NCBI GenBank assembly: GCA_963739235.1
Contig: CAVTZY010000049.1
Span: 1 to 64,000, forward strand
DNA: 64,000 bases
Origin: JAFNAG01 sp963739235
GTDB taxonomy: Bacteria > Acidobacteriota > UBA6911
Direction of reading: 5' to 3'
Position numbers and translations under genes: made by a program. The notes below the pieces were generated by a model, which was not told where the DNA came from, made no database searches, and saw only the letters and a list, made by a program, of their open reading frames with translations. Positions 28,564 to 36,570 of this stretch are shown in pieces. The first letter of the stretch is position 1. Each line of letters opens with the position of its first letter.

Positions 28564-29442
28564 GTGACGAGTAAAATGACGAACATGCGACGGATCGTAA
28601 TTTATTTGTTCCTGCTCACTCCTATTCCCGATGGGTCAGCTTTGGTTTTGGCGCAGGGGCAGCAGCCGCAAAAGGCAGCACCCACCGCGCCGGCCAGGGC
28701 GAATCCAGGCCAGGCAGGATCCCAGCAGGAGTTGGACACCTACAACAGGCTCCACAATGAAGTTGATCCCGTGGTCAAGAAAAGTCTGATCGACAAATTC
28801 GCCGCAGATTACCCGCTATCCGGCTTGCTGGCGTACGTCTACCAGGATGGCGTTTATCTTGGCAGGCAGGCAAACAACATCGAAATGATGTCCGACTACG
28901 GCGACAAGTCGTTGGATCTCTGGCCCGACAACTACACACTTCTGACCGAACTGGGCAGCGTCTACGTCCAACGAAACCGGGTGGACGAGGCCAAAACTGA
29001 AGCGATGCGGGCTCTAGAGCTTGTGGCCGAAGCCCCAAAACCTGCGGGCATGACTGAACCGCAGTGGACGGAAAACAAAAAAATGCTCCTGGCGCGCAAC
29101 TACTCGACACTGGGTTTTGTGCACCTCCGGCGTGCACAGGCCACTCCCGAAGTGGAGTTGAAGACAGGCGAGGCGGAAGATGCCATTGTATCATTCAGGA
29201 AAGCACTCGAAAACCACCCGATCGACGACTTCGCGTTCTACGGCCTCGGCTTTGCCTTCGCGATCCAGAATGACTATCCGAATGCGGAATCGAATCTAGC
29301 CAGGGCTGTGGCTGTCAACGGTATCGTCATGGCGAGCGCGCGCAGTTTTTTGGAGGAAATCTACAAGAGCCGGCACAGGCAGTCATTAAATGGCCTCGAT
29401 CAAATCATTGCCAGAGCCAAAGCCGAGCTCGGCCTTTATTAA
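28564..29442 (+). CDS. Exported TPR-like protein of unknown function
   Basis: 292 residues if the GTG at 28564 is used; ATG codons at 28576 and 28585 are alternatives. A signal peptide follows (RIVIYLFLLTPIPDGSALVLAQ) and then a low-complexity Gln/Pro/Ala linker. The rest is helical and TPR-like (LLTELGSVYVQRNRVDEAKTEAMRALEL, ARNYSTLGFVHLRRA, DDFAFYGLGFAFAIQNDYPNAESNLARAV). Such proteins are common envelope scaffolds in this phylum; no enzyme motif is seen. It stands between thiL and rnc with no overlap. Confidence 0.75.
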   Translation: MTSKMTNMRRIVIYLFLLTPIPDGSALVLAQGQQPQKAAPTAPARANPGQAGSQQELDTYNRLHNEVDPVVKKSLIDKFAADYPLSGLLAYVYQDGVYLGRQANNIEMMSDYGDKSLDLWPDNYTLLTELGSVYVQRNRVDEAKTEAMRALELVAEAPKPAGMTEPQWTENKKMLLARNYSTLGFVHLRRAQATPEVELKTGEAEDAIVSFRKALENHPIDDFAFYGLGFAFAIQNDYPNAESNLARAVAVNGIVMASARSFLEEIYKSRHRQSLNGLDQIIARAKAELGLY

Positions 29443-29600
29443 GGTGTTTCTCCTGCTCAGGGCGTGCACCCATCTGCATGCAAGCGATGTCTCCATCAGA
29501 GCCGTGGCATCTTTAAGCCTTAGACAATCGTCGGCAAGCAGGACCTCTGGAATTCATAGGCTCTGAAGCGCAGCGAGTCATTTTCGAAGGCGAGGTAGGA

Positions 29601-30323
29601 ATGAGCGATGGGTGCGAAAATCCGGCTTCCGGAGCAGAATCCCTGATGGAGCTGGAATCCCTGCTGGGTTATCACTTCCAGGATAAGATGCTGCTTATGC
29701 GGTCGCTTACCCATCGCTCCTTCGTCAACGAAAATGAAGGGCAAGGGCTCCGACACAATGAATCCATGGAATTCCTCGGGGATGCCGTGCTCGGATTTGT
29801 CATTAGTGCGCGGATCTTTGACCGTTTTCCCGATTGCAGCGAAGGCGATCTCAGCAAGATCAAGGCCTATCTGGTGAGCGCGGTCAACCTGCTGCACCTG
29901 GCGGAAAAAATCCGGCTGGGCGAATTTATTCGCCTCAGCCGAGGCGAGGATAAGACCGGAGGCCGCACGAAACGTGCCATCGTGGTGGATGCCTATGAGG
30001 CGCTGCTCGGCGCCATCTATCTCGACGGCGGTATTGAGGCTGTTGCAGGTTTCCTCGAGCGGCAGCTGGGAACGCTCCTGGATTCTCTGGATTTGCATCA
30101 CCTCAGCTACGGTGATTTCAAGTCCGCATTGCAGGAACGGCTTCACAATGTGGGGAGGCAGGAGCCGGTCTATCAGGTGGTGGATGAAATCGGACCGGAT
30201 CACAGGAAGGTCTTCGTGGTCGAAGTGGTCGTTGGCCAGGAAGTCATCGCGCGCTCTTCCGGACGCACCAAGAAAGAAGCTCAACAGGACGCTGCACGCC
30301 TCGCGATCGAAAACCTCAAATAA
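29601..30323 (+). CDS. rnc: Ribonuclease III
   Basis: Double-strand-specific endoribonuclease for rRNA and mRNA processing. 240 residues. The catalytic signature NESMEFLGDAVLG (about 52-64) carries the acidic residues; a second acidic site is in VDAYEALLGAIYLDGG. The C-terminal dsRNA-binding domain runs from about 165 (DFKSALQERLHNVG, RSSGRTKKEAQQDAARLAI). The start is ATG at 29601 after GAGGTAGGA. Long hairpins transcribed from the many palindromes nearby would be natural substrates (inference). Confidence 0.96.
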   Translation: MSDGCENPASGAESLMELESLLGYHFQDKMLLMRSLTHRSFVNENEGQGLRHNESMEFLGDAVLGFVISARIFDRFPDCSEGDLSKIKAYLVSAVNLLHLAEKIRLGEFIRLSRGEDKTGGRTKRAIVVDAYEALLGAIYLDGGIEAVAGFLERQLGTLLDSLDLHHLSYGDFKSALQERLHNVGRQEPVYQVVDEIGPDHRKVFVVEVVVGQEVIARSSGRTKKEAQQDAARLAIENLK

Positions 30324-30379
30324 GTACTGAGTGCTGAGTTAAGAGTCTTTCCCCGCTCAGTACTCAGCAATCAGTACTT
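30322..30379. repeat. 18-bp palindrome of ACTGAG/GCTGAG units at the rnc stop
   Basis: Arms 30322-30339 and 30362-30379 pair with one mismatch. The left arm starts in the rnc TAA. The right arm contains the stop of the convergent DUF4388 gene (30371-30373). A lone AGTACTGAG piece of the same type is at about 58888. Confidence 0.85.
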
Positions 30380-31828
30380 TCCACCCGTAACCGTAAATAC
30401 CTGCCTGTTTAGCAATGACAGTAATTTGGTAGCTTCTGCGTTTTCGGAGTCCCAACGCAGAGCTTCGTGAAACTGTGCTTCCGCTCTCTTGGGCAGGTTT
30501 ACCTTCAAGTACAGTTTTCCGAGTTGCAGGTATGTGTCGGCGTTGCTATGCTCCAGCTCGATTGCTTTGAGGAGATGCTGTTCGGCCTCTTTGCGCAGGG
30601 CCGCAATCTCGGATTGGGCCACCCCGAGGTAGTGATGGTAGCGAGGGCTGTCCGGGCGCAGCCACACGCACTCCCGGAGGTGCTCGACGGCCTTCTCGAA
30701 CTCCTTTTTCCGGAGAGAAGCCAGACCGGCACGGAAGAGTGTCTCCGCGATCTTCTCTTTGTCGGAATCCACCGCAGCGCGCCCCTGAAGAGTTGCCTCC
30801 ACCTGGCTTTCTTTTTGCAGGCGCGTCTCGTCATAGCTGGCGCGTGCCGCCCGGTCGCTGAGCGTCGTGTATGCTCCGGTGATGTAGGTGAAGAGCCTCT
30901 CCACCCGGGCGCGAAACTCCGGACTATGTCCCTTGGCTTCGAATCGATCGGGATGGTAGAGCCGGGCCAATTGGTGGTAGGCAGATTTGATCTTTTCCGC
31001 ATCGGCATCGGGAGGCACCGAGAGAATCTCATAAAGATTCGCCACCTCGAAATGCTGCAGCAACTCATCGACTTGATTGGAAAGTTGATCTTGCAGGTTG
31101 GTGGAAGCGGCCTGGTCGGAGGCCGCCGAGTCAGGCTTCAACAGGCCCAGGATGAGCAGTCGTTGGACTAATTCCTCGGGCGTGCCGTCGCCGGCGGGAA
31201 GCACGGCCACGAGATGCGCCATGGGTGTGGGTCCGTTCACCTGGGTATAAGCGTAGGCCTCCTCGCTGCTCAGAGGCAGCTCGGTAAGGGCGCCGGCCGC
31301 AGGATTGGCACAGATCCGCCCTGTCACCCGGCATGAGGAGGGGATACACCGATCTTTGACGGCACGGCGAGCGGCCGCAACCAGAACCTGGGGCAGCGGC
31401 AGAGCCAACTGGTAACGCCGGAGGGTCAGTCCTTCCCCGTCGAAGAGCCGAAGCTTGTATTCGGACCAGGCAAGCAGGGAAGCCAGGATCATCTCCGCCT
31501 GCGCGCGCACTCCTTGCGCCAAAGTTTTTTCGTCGAGGCTGGCGGCAAGCATGACCGCCTCGTCGGAACTTTTCCCTTTCCCCATCCATGCCGAAACACT
31601 CTGCAGATCCTTCCGGGTCAGCAGACCCAGTTTGATCAGCACATGGGCAAGGTGCTCCTGCGGAACATTGCTCTCGGCATAGGCGAGAGCGCCCTGCGAG
31701 AGCACCAGCTGTTTTTTGGTAGCGCCATGTGCGAGCCGAACAACACAGCTCCGCCGTGTCCTGTGCAGTTCCAGCAACGTTTCCACAAGTTTTAAATGCG
31801 TCAATGCGCCCCCTGAGACGAATCGCAT
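30371..31828 (-). CDS. DUF4388 - DnaJ domain - TPR protein
   Basis: 485 residues in three parts. Residues 1-130 resemble DUF4388 (TLLELHRTRRSCVVRL, LVLSQGALAYAES, LGLLTRKDL), a domain frequent in predicted two-component and motility-linked proteins. Residues about 265-335 are a J domain (NLYEILSVPPDADAEKIKSAYHQLARLYHPDRF) with an intact HPD motif, so it can stimulate a DnaK ATPase. The C-terminal 140 residues are TPRs (AGLASLRKKEFEKAVEHLRE, LQLGKLYLKVNLPKRAEAQFHEAL). No signal peptide. Probably a cytoplasmic co-chaperone or adaptor; its partner is unknown. Confidence 0.85.
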   Translation of the reverse strand: MRFVSGGALTHLKLVETLLELHRTRRSCVVRLAHGATKKQLVLSQGALAYAESNVPQEHLAHVLIKLGLLTRKDLQSVSAWMGKGKSSDEAVMLAASLDEKTLAQGVRAQAEMILASLLAWSEYKLRLFDGEGLTLRRYQLALPLPQVLVAAARRAVKDRCIPSSCRVTGRICANPAAGALTELPLSSEEAYAYTQVNGPTPMAHLVAVLPAGDGTPEELVQRLLILGLLKPDSAASDQAASTNLQDQLSNQVDELLQHFEVANLYEILSVPPDADAEKIKSAYHQLARLYHPDRFEAKGHSPEFRARVERLFTYITGAYTTLSDRAARASYDETRLQKESQVEATLQGRAAVDSDKEKIAETLFRAGLASLRKKEFEKAVEHLRECVWLRPDSPRYHHYLGVAQSEIAALRKEAEQHLLKAIELEHSNADTYLQLGKLYLKVNLPKRAEAQFHEALRWDSENAEATKLLSLLNRQVFTVTGGKY

Positions 31829-31835
31829 ATACTTA

Positions 31836-32020
31836 ATGAACCCCGAAGGGATTCAACAGCGCCAGCCCAAGGCGCAAGCCCCGGGAATGCGGGGGAAAAG
31901 AGCTAAAGAGCCCTACTGGGGCCAAACAGCCTGCGCCGCACTTACAGGGCTTCACTCGGATTGCACCATTTCCCCAGAGCTTGCGCCCTCGGCTCTCACT
32001 GTTTGACCCTTCCAGGGTCA
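31836..32020. repeat. Nested imperfect palindromic element with CCCCGAAGGG ends
   Basis: The outer arms are TGAACCCCGAAGGG (from 31837) and a complementary GTTTGACCCTTCCAGGGTCA (to 32020). Inside them AAGGCGCAAGCCCCGGG pairs with a GAGCTTGCGCCCTC block near 31977, and AGAGCCC/GGGCTTC form an inner pair. It sits directly upstream of the DUF4388 gene start. The rest of the gap to 32215 shows no gene. Confidence 0.6.
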
Positions 32021-32215
32021 TTTTCCTGCCTGACCTCGCCCGCTGAAGCTTAATCGACCATTCCCCCCTGGGACGGCAACCGCCCCGGAGAGAATTCAAC
32101 ACACTTCTTTATGGTCCTGGAGGAGGTCGGGGCGCGCACGTTGAAGCGCACCCACCTACTTATCGGCTGAAAACGGCGGGGAATCCAGCAGTCCATCCGG
32201 GAATTGGCGAGGCTC

Positions 32216-32962
32216 CTAATGATGGGAAGAGAAAAACCAGTAGCCGAGCAAGGCCAGGGTATCGTAGGCGCCATGCGCCACCATCGGAGCAATCAGATTG
32301 CCGCGCGCCAGATAGGCAATACCGAAGATCAATCCGAATACGCCAGCCGCGATCATTCCTTGCACTCCTTGAACGTAGTGTCCGATGCCGAATGCGACGC
32401 TCCAGAGCACCAGGCCGAGATTTGCCCCTCCCAGGTAAGCCTCGAAACGCCTTACGATGAAGGCGCGTTGGACCTCCTCTTTTATGCCTCCGGCAATCAA
32501 GGCCGTGCCTATGAAAAGTCCCAGATCTCCAGGACTGCGAATGAGATCGGTGAGCGGGTTGCGTTCGAGAAAAAGCTTGGGGAAAAAAGCCTGGAAAATG
32601 ACGGAAACGACAATGTTTAGAGTGAATAGGAGAGGGACGATCGCCAAACCGAGGATGACGTTGGAGCGCCAGCGCAACCAGCTCAATCCCAGCCCTTGGA
32701 TGGTCTCCCCGTGCGCTTTCAATACTAGTAACATCAGGACAAACGTGATCGCGGCTTCCAGCAGCAGGTAAGTCGACATCGCACGTACGTTCGCCAGCAG
32801 GCTCTCCCGTCCGGCTGCACTGAACATGAACGGCAGTCCCGCCAGCAGGCTCGAGGCAATGCCGGCCAAGAGGAATACCTCGAAGAGGGCCTGCATTCTG
32901 TTTACCCAGGTTTTCTGTGGCAGGGGCGGAGGTTCAGGCAGAAGGTTCTCGTCTAATTCCAT
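32216..32962 (-). CDS. CPBP-family intramembrane glutamic protease
   Basis: Membrane protease related to CAAX-processing Rce1. 248 residues with about seven hydrophobic segments. Motif 1 is EEVQR (162-166), a variant of the usual EExxxR. Motif 2 is FGIGHYVQG with His195, and motif 3 is APMVAHGAYD with His230. A proline-rich cytoplasmic N-terminus (PEPPPLPQK) precedes the first segment. Bacterial homologues mature peptides or regulate membrane proteins; the substrate here is unknown. Monocistronic by position, facing away from the glycine-zipper gene. Confidence 0.88.
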   Translation of the reverse strand: MELDENLLPEPPPLPQKTWVNRMQALFEVFLLAGIASSLLAGLPFMFSAAGRESLLANVRAMSTYLLLEAAITFVLMLLVLKAHGETIQGLGLSWLRWRSNVILGLAIVPLLFTLNIVVSVIFQAFFPKLFLERNPLTDLIRSPGDLGLFIGTALIAGGIKEEVQRAFIVRRFEAYLGGANLGLVLWSVAFGIGHYVQGVQGMIAAGVFGLIFGIAYLARGNLIAPMVAHGAYDTLALLGYWFFSSHH

Positions 32963-33035
32963 AGATTAGAAACTAACAGCTGTTCCCTGGCAGGTCAAGA
33001 CCAAGCCCAAATGAATCTCTTTTATGCTCAGATAG

Positions 33036-33064
33036 TTGTAAGTTTGTACGCGTACCCCTATAAT
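33036..33064 (+). promoter_or_regulatory. Sigma-70 promoter of the glycine-zipper protein gene
   Basis: TTGTAA (33036-33041), 17 nt, then a perfect TATAAT (33059-33064). Transcription would begin near 33071. This excludes the start at 33011 of the long open frame and supports the ATG at 33167. Confidence 0.7.
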
Positions 33065-33166
33065 GGCAGCCAGCGCGAGCGGTGTGAGATGGATCTGAAC
33101 CTTCCGACGCGCAACCGCATCTGTCACTATGAGGTAAGTTGTGTGGTTCTTGCCTGCGGGAGGTCC

Positions 33167-33820
33167 ATGGTGGTGAATCAGACCCTGCGATGGTTGCTCG
33201 TCGCGCTTCTACTTCTACCGGGGAAGATGTTTGCCCAGGGTGGAGCAGATGTTGTGCTTCCCGAAGGCACCAAGATCTATCTGCAGTTGAACGACTACTT
33301 GAGCACCAAGCTGAATAACGAAGGAGAGGCCTTCACCGCCACAGTGGCCGCGCCTGTTTACCTCAAGGACCGCGTGGTCATCCCGAAGGGAAGCATTGTC
33401 TCAGGCAGCATTTCCCGCATTCTCCGCCCCGGCCGGTTCAAGGGCAAAGCCATGATGAATCTCAGCTTCAACTCGATCCGCCTCCCCGGTACCGCAGATC
33501 TGACGATCGTTGCGACTCTGGTGCGGATTGACCAGGAGGGGAATGGAGGCACGAAAGCGGAAGGGACCATTACCGCTGAGGAATCCAAGGGAAAAGATGC
33601 GGCAAAAGTCGCGACTCCAACCCTGGCCGGAGCGGGCATCGGCGCCATAGTCGATGGCGGAAAAGGTGCTGCTATAGGCGCCGGCATTGGCGCGGTGATT
33701 GGTTTGGCTACGCTTGCCAGACCGGGAAAGGACCTCGAGATCAGAAGAGGGGCGGCCATGGAGCTGGTGCTCGATCGCCCGCTTACCATCCCCTTCGAAG
33801 CCGTCAAGCGTGCCAATTAA
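33167..33820 (+). CDS. Secreted glycine-zipper envelope protein
   Basis: 217 residues. The signal peptide is MVVNQTLRWLLVALLLLPGKMFAQ. Next is a beta-rich domain (LPEGTKIYLQLNDYLSTKLNNEGE, FTATVAAPVYLKDRVVIPKGS, then SGSISRILRPGRFKGKAMMNL), similar to TrbI/VirB10-like or organic-solvent-tolerance beta modules. A glycine-zipper membrane hairpin (AGAGIGAIVDGGKGAAIGAG, then IGAVIG) follows near 160-185. The ATG has GGGAGG before it, and a leader of about 95 nt separates it from the TATAAT promoter. Confidence 0.78.
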   Translation: MVVNQTLRWLLVALLLLPGKMFAQGGADVVLPEGTKIYLQLNDYLSTKLNNEGEAFTATVAAPVYLKDRVVIPKGSIVSGSISRILRPGRFKGKAMMNLSFNSIRLPGTADLTIVATLVRIDQEGNGGTKAEGTITAEESKGKDAAKVATPTLAGAGIGAIVDGGKGAAIGAGIGAVIGLATLARPGKDLEIRRGAAMELVLDRPLTIPFEAVKRAN

Positions 33821-33853
33821 TTCAGGCTGACCAAAGAAAAGCCCAACCTGCAC

Positions 33854-34081
33854 CTGTGATTCAGATAGGGAAAGCCAAAGGCAGCCGCGAATGGCAAGAA
33901 TAGTTATAACCGCAACGATGAGACCTGATCGCGGAGCCTGCCGATAATCCGCGATTTTGCCTCCGCCGCATGGGCGCAACGCTTCGCGCCCATGCGGCGG
34001 AGGCAAAATCGCACTCCCATGGTGGCGAGCTCGCCATCCGTGCCATTCGTGGCTAGGTTTTTGTCACTGTCTGAATCGCAG
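33854..34081. repeat. 228-bp palindromic element with terminal inverted repeats (uninterrupted copy)
   Basis: The ends CTGTGATTCAGATA (33854-33867) and TGTCTGAATCGCAG (34068-34081) are imperfect inverted repeats. Next inward, AGCCGCGAATGGCA (33883-33896) pairs with TGCCATTCGTGGCT (34041-34054). The core is a perfect 26-bp stem (33951-33976 with 33987-34012, loop CAACGCTTCG). A second copy at 60420-60713 shares core and right end but carries another palindrome in its loop. Located between convergent genes. Confidence 0.85.
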
Positions 34082-34118
34082 CAACCTGAACCCCAGTAGA
34101 TTCTCCCTGTTTTGGCTG

Positions 34119-35393
34119 TCAATTCTTTTCGATTCTCTCCTGGCCGCGCATGTAAGGGCGCAGCGCCTCGGGAACGACAATCGAACCGTCCTTCTGCTGA
34201 TAGTTCTCCAAGATTGCCAGCCAGGTCCTGCCGATTGCCAGACCGGAACCGTTCAGCGTGTGGACGTACTGGGATTTGCCACGCTCATCTCGGAAGCGGA
34301 TATTGGCGCGGCGGGCTTGGAAAGCCTCGAAGTTGCTGCAGGATGAAATCTCACGAAACCGGTTTTGGCTGGGGAGCCAGACTTCGATGTCGTACGTTTT
34401 TGCGCTCGAAAATCCCATGTCCGACGTGCACAGGACCACCACCCGATAATGAAGCCCCAGGCGCTGAAGTATCTCTTCGGCGTCGCGGGTGAGGGCCTCG
34501 AGCTCATCGTAGGAGGTGGATGGATGGGCATACTTCACAAGTTCCACTTTGTTGAACTGGTGTTGCCGAATCAACCCACGCGTGTCTTTGCCGTAGGATC
34601 CCGCTTCGCTGCGGAAGCATGGGGTGTAGGCGACGAATTTTTGAGGCAAAGAAGCGCCGTCGAGGATCTCGTCTTGATAAATGTTGGTGACAGGGACCTC
34701 GGCTGTGGGTATCAGGTAGTAATCGGTGCCTTCGATCTTGAACAGGTCCTGCGCAAATTTGGGCAGATTCCCCGTGCCGAATAGACTCTTGGAGTTGGCC
34801 ATGAATGGGGGCCAGGCCTCGCGATAGCCGTGCGCCTCGGTGTGTACCTCGAGCATGAAATTGATCAGTGCCCGTTCGAGCCGCGCGCCCGCGCCCAGCA
34901 ACAGCGAGAAACGAGCCCCGGTGATTTTAGCAGCCCGATCAAGATCCAGGATGCCCAGCCGGGTGCCAAGGTCGACATGGTCGAGAGGCGTGAAGGGGAG
35001 CTCAGGGGGTGTTCCCCAACGGCGCACCTCCACGTTGTCATTCTCATCATGTCCTACGGGGACCGAAGCGTGAGGCAGATTGGGGATAAAGTGCAGGATG
35101 GAATTCAAGCGCTCTTCCAACGCGCGCGCCTGCTCCTCCAGGGATTTGATCTCGTTGCCGGTTTCCTTGACGAGCGCCTGCTGGGCGGCCGTGTCATGCC
35201 CCTCTTTCTTGAGTTTGCCAATTTGCCCGGAAGCCTCATTGCGCTGCCGCCGCAAATCTTCGATGCGCAACAGGACTTTGCGCCACTCCGCATCGACTGT
35301 GACCAGCTCATCCAGCTGAAAGGTGCCGCCGCGAGCCTCGAGGCGCTCCCGGACCAATGGCAGATTGTCGCGCACAAAACTCTTATCGAGCAT
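34119..35393 (-). CDS. serS: Serine--tRNA ligase
   Basis: Class II synthetase for tRNA-Ser. 424 residues. The N-terminal coiled-coil arm that reaches the tRNA long arm spans about 30-105. The catalytic core shows ARFSLLLGAGARLERALINFML, LIPTAEVPVTNIYQDEIL, the motif 2 region TPCFRSEAGSYGKDTRGLIRQHQF, and motif 3 NGSGLAIGRTWLAILENYQ. Complete and intact. It is divergent from galU across a gap that contains a 39-bp perfect palindrome. Confidence 0.97.
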   Translation of the reverse strand: MLDKSFVRDNLPLVRERLEARGGTFQLDELVTVDAEWRKVLLRIEDLRRQRNEASGQIGKLKKEGHDTAAQQALVKETGNEIKSLEEQARALEERLNSILHFIPNLPHASVPVGHDENDNVEVRRWGTPPELPFTPLDHVDLGTRLGILDLDRAAKITGARFSLLLGAGARLERALINFMLEVHTEAHGYREAWPPFMANSKSLFGTGNLPKFAQDLFKIEGTDYYLIPTAEVPVTNIYQDEILDGASLPQKFVAYTPCFRSEAGSYGKDTRGLIRQHQFNKVELVKYAHPSTSYDELEALTRDAEEILQRLGLHYRVVVLCTSDMGFSSAKTYDIEVWLPSQNRFREISSCSNFEAFQARRANIRFRDERGKSQYVHTLNGSGLAIGRTWLAILENYQQKDGSIVVPEALRPYMRGQERIEKN

Positions 35394-35472
35394 GTTTTTC
35401 CCCCCGCCGTGAAGGGTAACAAACCCTTGAAAACAATTGCAACCGCAGAAAAATCAACTTACCCGGATGCTA

Positions 35473-35552
35473 AAAACCTCAACGCAGTCTTCCATGCACC
35501 GCGAGCGCACCCAGGTGCGCTCGCGGTGCATGGAAGACTGCGTTGAGGTTTT
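35473..35552. repeat. Perfect 39-bp palindrome with a 2-nt centre in the serS-galU divergent gap
   Basis: Arms 35473-35511 and 35514-35552 match exactly around CA. The arm reads AAAACCTCAACGCAG, CTTCCATGCACC, then GCGAGCGCACC. TTTTGTTTTTT follows on the right. It lies between two divergent 5' ends (serS 35393, galU 35673), so a terminator role for either gene is not obvious; it would form a very strong hairpin or cruciform in the shared promoter region. Confidence 0.95.
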
Positions 35553-35672
35553 GTTTTTTCCCTAGGGCGGAGCGGGCGATGGTTTCCATTGACATTGATT
35601 GAAGGCATTGTTTCAATGAGTCCTTCACGATCGGGCAGCGGAACACAGGATTTGCGCACATTGAGGTCGGAC

Positions 35673-36557
35673 ATGGGAAAGATACGCAGAGCAGTATTTC
35701 CAGCCGCGGGACTGGGCACCAGGTTTCTGCCGGCTACGAAGGCTCAGCCGAAAGAGATGCTTGTACTCGTGGACAAACCCATTATTCAGTATGCAGTCGA
35801 AGAAGCGGTGGCCTCCGGTCTGGAAAATCTGGTGATCGTCACGGGCCGAGGAAAAAACGCGATCGAGGACCATTTCGATGTTTCCTATGAGCTCGAACGA
35901 ACGCTGCAAGATCGCGGCAAAACAGATTTGTTGAGCATTGTGCGTGCTGTGTCCGACATGGTGCACATTGCGTATGTGCGCCAGAAAGAAGCTCTCGGGC
36001 TGGGACACGCGGTGTTGATGGCGCGCGATCTGGTACAGGGCGAGCCCTTCGCCGTACTGCTCGGTGACGACATCATCGATGCCGAAGAGCCGTGCATTGG
36101 CCAAATGATGAAAATCCACGAGAAGTATAACGGCAGTGTAGTGGCGATCATGGAAGTACCCAGGGAAGAGGTCTGTCGTTACGGGATCATCGATGGCGTT
36201 CCTCTGGCAGGCAGCGACGGCAGGGTCTACCAGGTGAAGAACATGGTCGAAAAGCCGCGCATCGAGGACAGCCCTTCAAATCTCGCGATTATCGGCCGCT
36301 ATATCCTGAGTCCCGGGATTTTCGACGTCTTGGAGAAGACCGGCCGCGGAGCAGGCGGCGAGATCCAGCTCACCGACGGCTTGCGTGATCTGCTGGCACA
36401 GGAGCCGATCTACGCATACAAGTTCCGCGGCAAACGCTATGACGCCGGGGAAAAACTCGGGTTTCTCAAGACGACCGTGGAGTTCGCGCTTAAGAATCCT
36501 GAGATCGGTGCAGATTTCCGCGCCTATTTGAAATCCCTGATCCTGAACGAACTTTGA
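35673..36557 (+). CDS. galU: UTP--glucose-1-phosphate uridylyltransferase
   Basis: Makes UDP-glucose for surface polysaccharides and galactose use. 294 residues. The nucleotidyltransferase loop is FPAAGLGTRFLPATKAQPKE (about 8-27). VDKPIIQYAVEEA, LGDDIIDAEEPC, MVEKPRIEDSPSNLAIIGRY, GEIQLTDGL and YAYKFRGKRYDAGEKLGFL are typical of GalU rather than GalF or RmlA. The ATG at 35673 is chosen over an upstream in-frame start at 35589 because homology begins at MGKIRRAVFPA and GAGGT precedes it. purD follows after 13 nt. Confidence 0.95.
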   Translation: MGKIRRAVFPAAGLGTRFLPATKAQPKEMLVLVDKPIIQYAVEEAVASGLENLVIVTGRGKNAIEDHFDVSYELERTLQDRGKTDLLSIVRAVSDMVHIAYVRQKEALGLGHAVLMARDLVQGEPFAVLLGDDIIDAEEPCIGQMMKIHEKYNGSVVAIMEVPREEVCRYGIIDGVPLAGSDGRVYQVKNMVEKPRIEDSPSNLAIIGRYILSPGIFDVLEKTGRGAGGEIQLTDGLRDLLAQEPIYAYKFRGKRYDAGEKLGFLKTTVEFALKNPEIGADFRAYLKSLILNEL

Positions 36558-36570
36558 ACGAGAATCTGCT

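Noticed and set aside
33011..33166. An N-terminal extension of the glycine-zipper protein from an ATG at 33011
   Set aside because: A consensus TATAAT promoter lies inside it (33059-33064), and a signal peptide with a ribosome site begins at 33167.
35473..35552. The palindrome before galU as an ordinary terminator, given the T run on its right
   Set aside because: No gene reads into it from the left: serS runs leftward from 35393. The T run would serve only an unknown transcript starting inside the gap.
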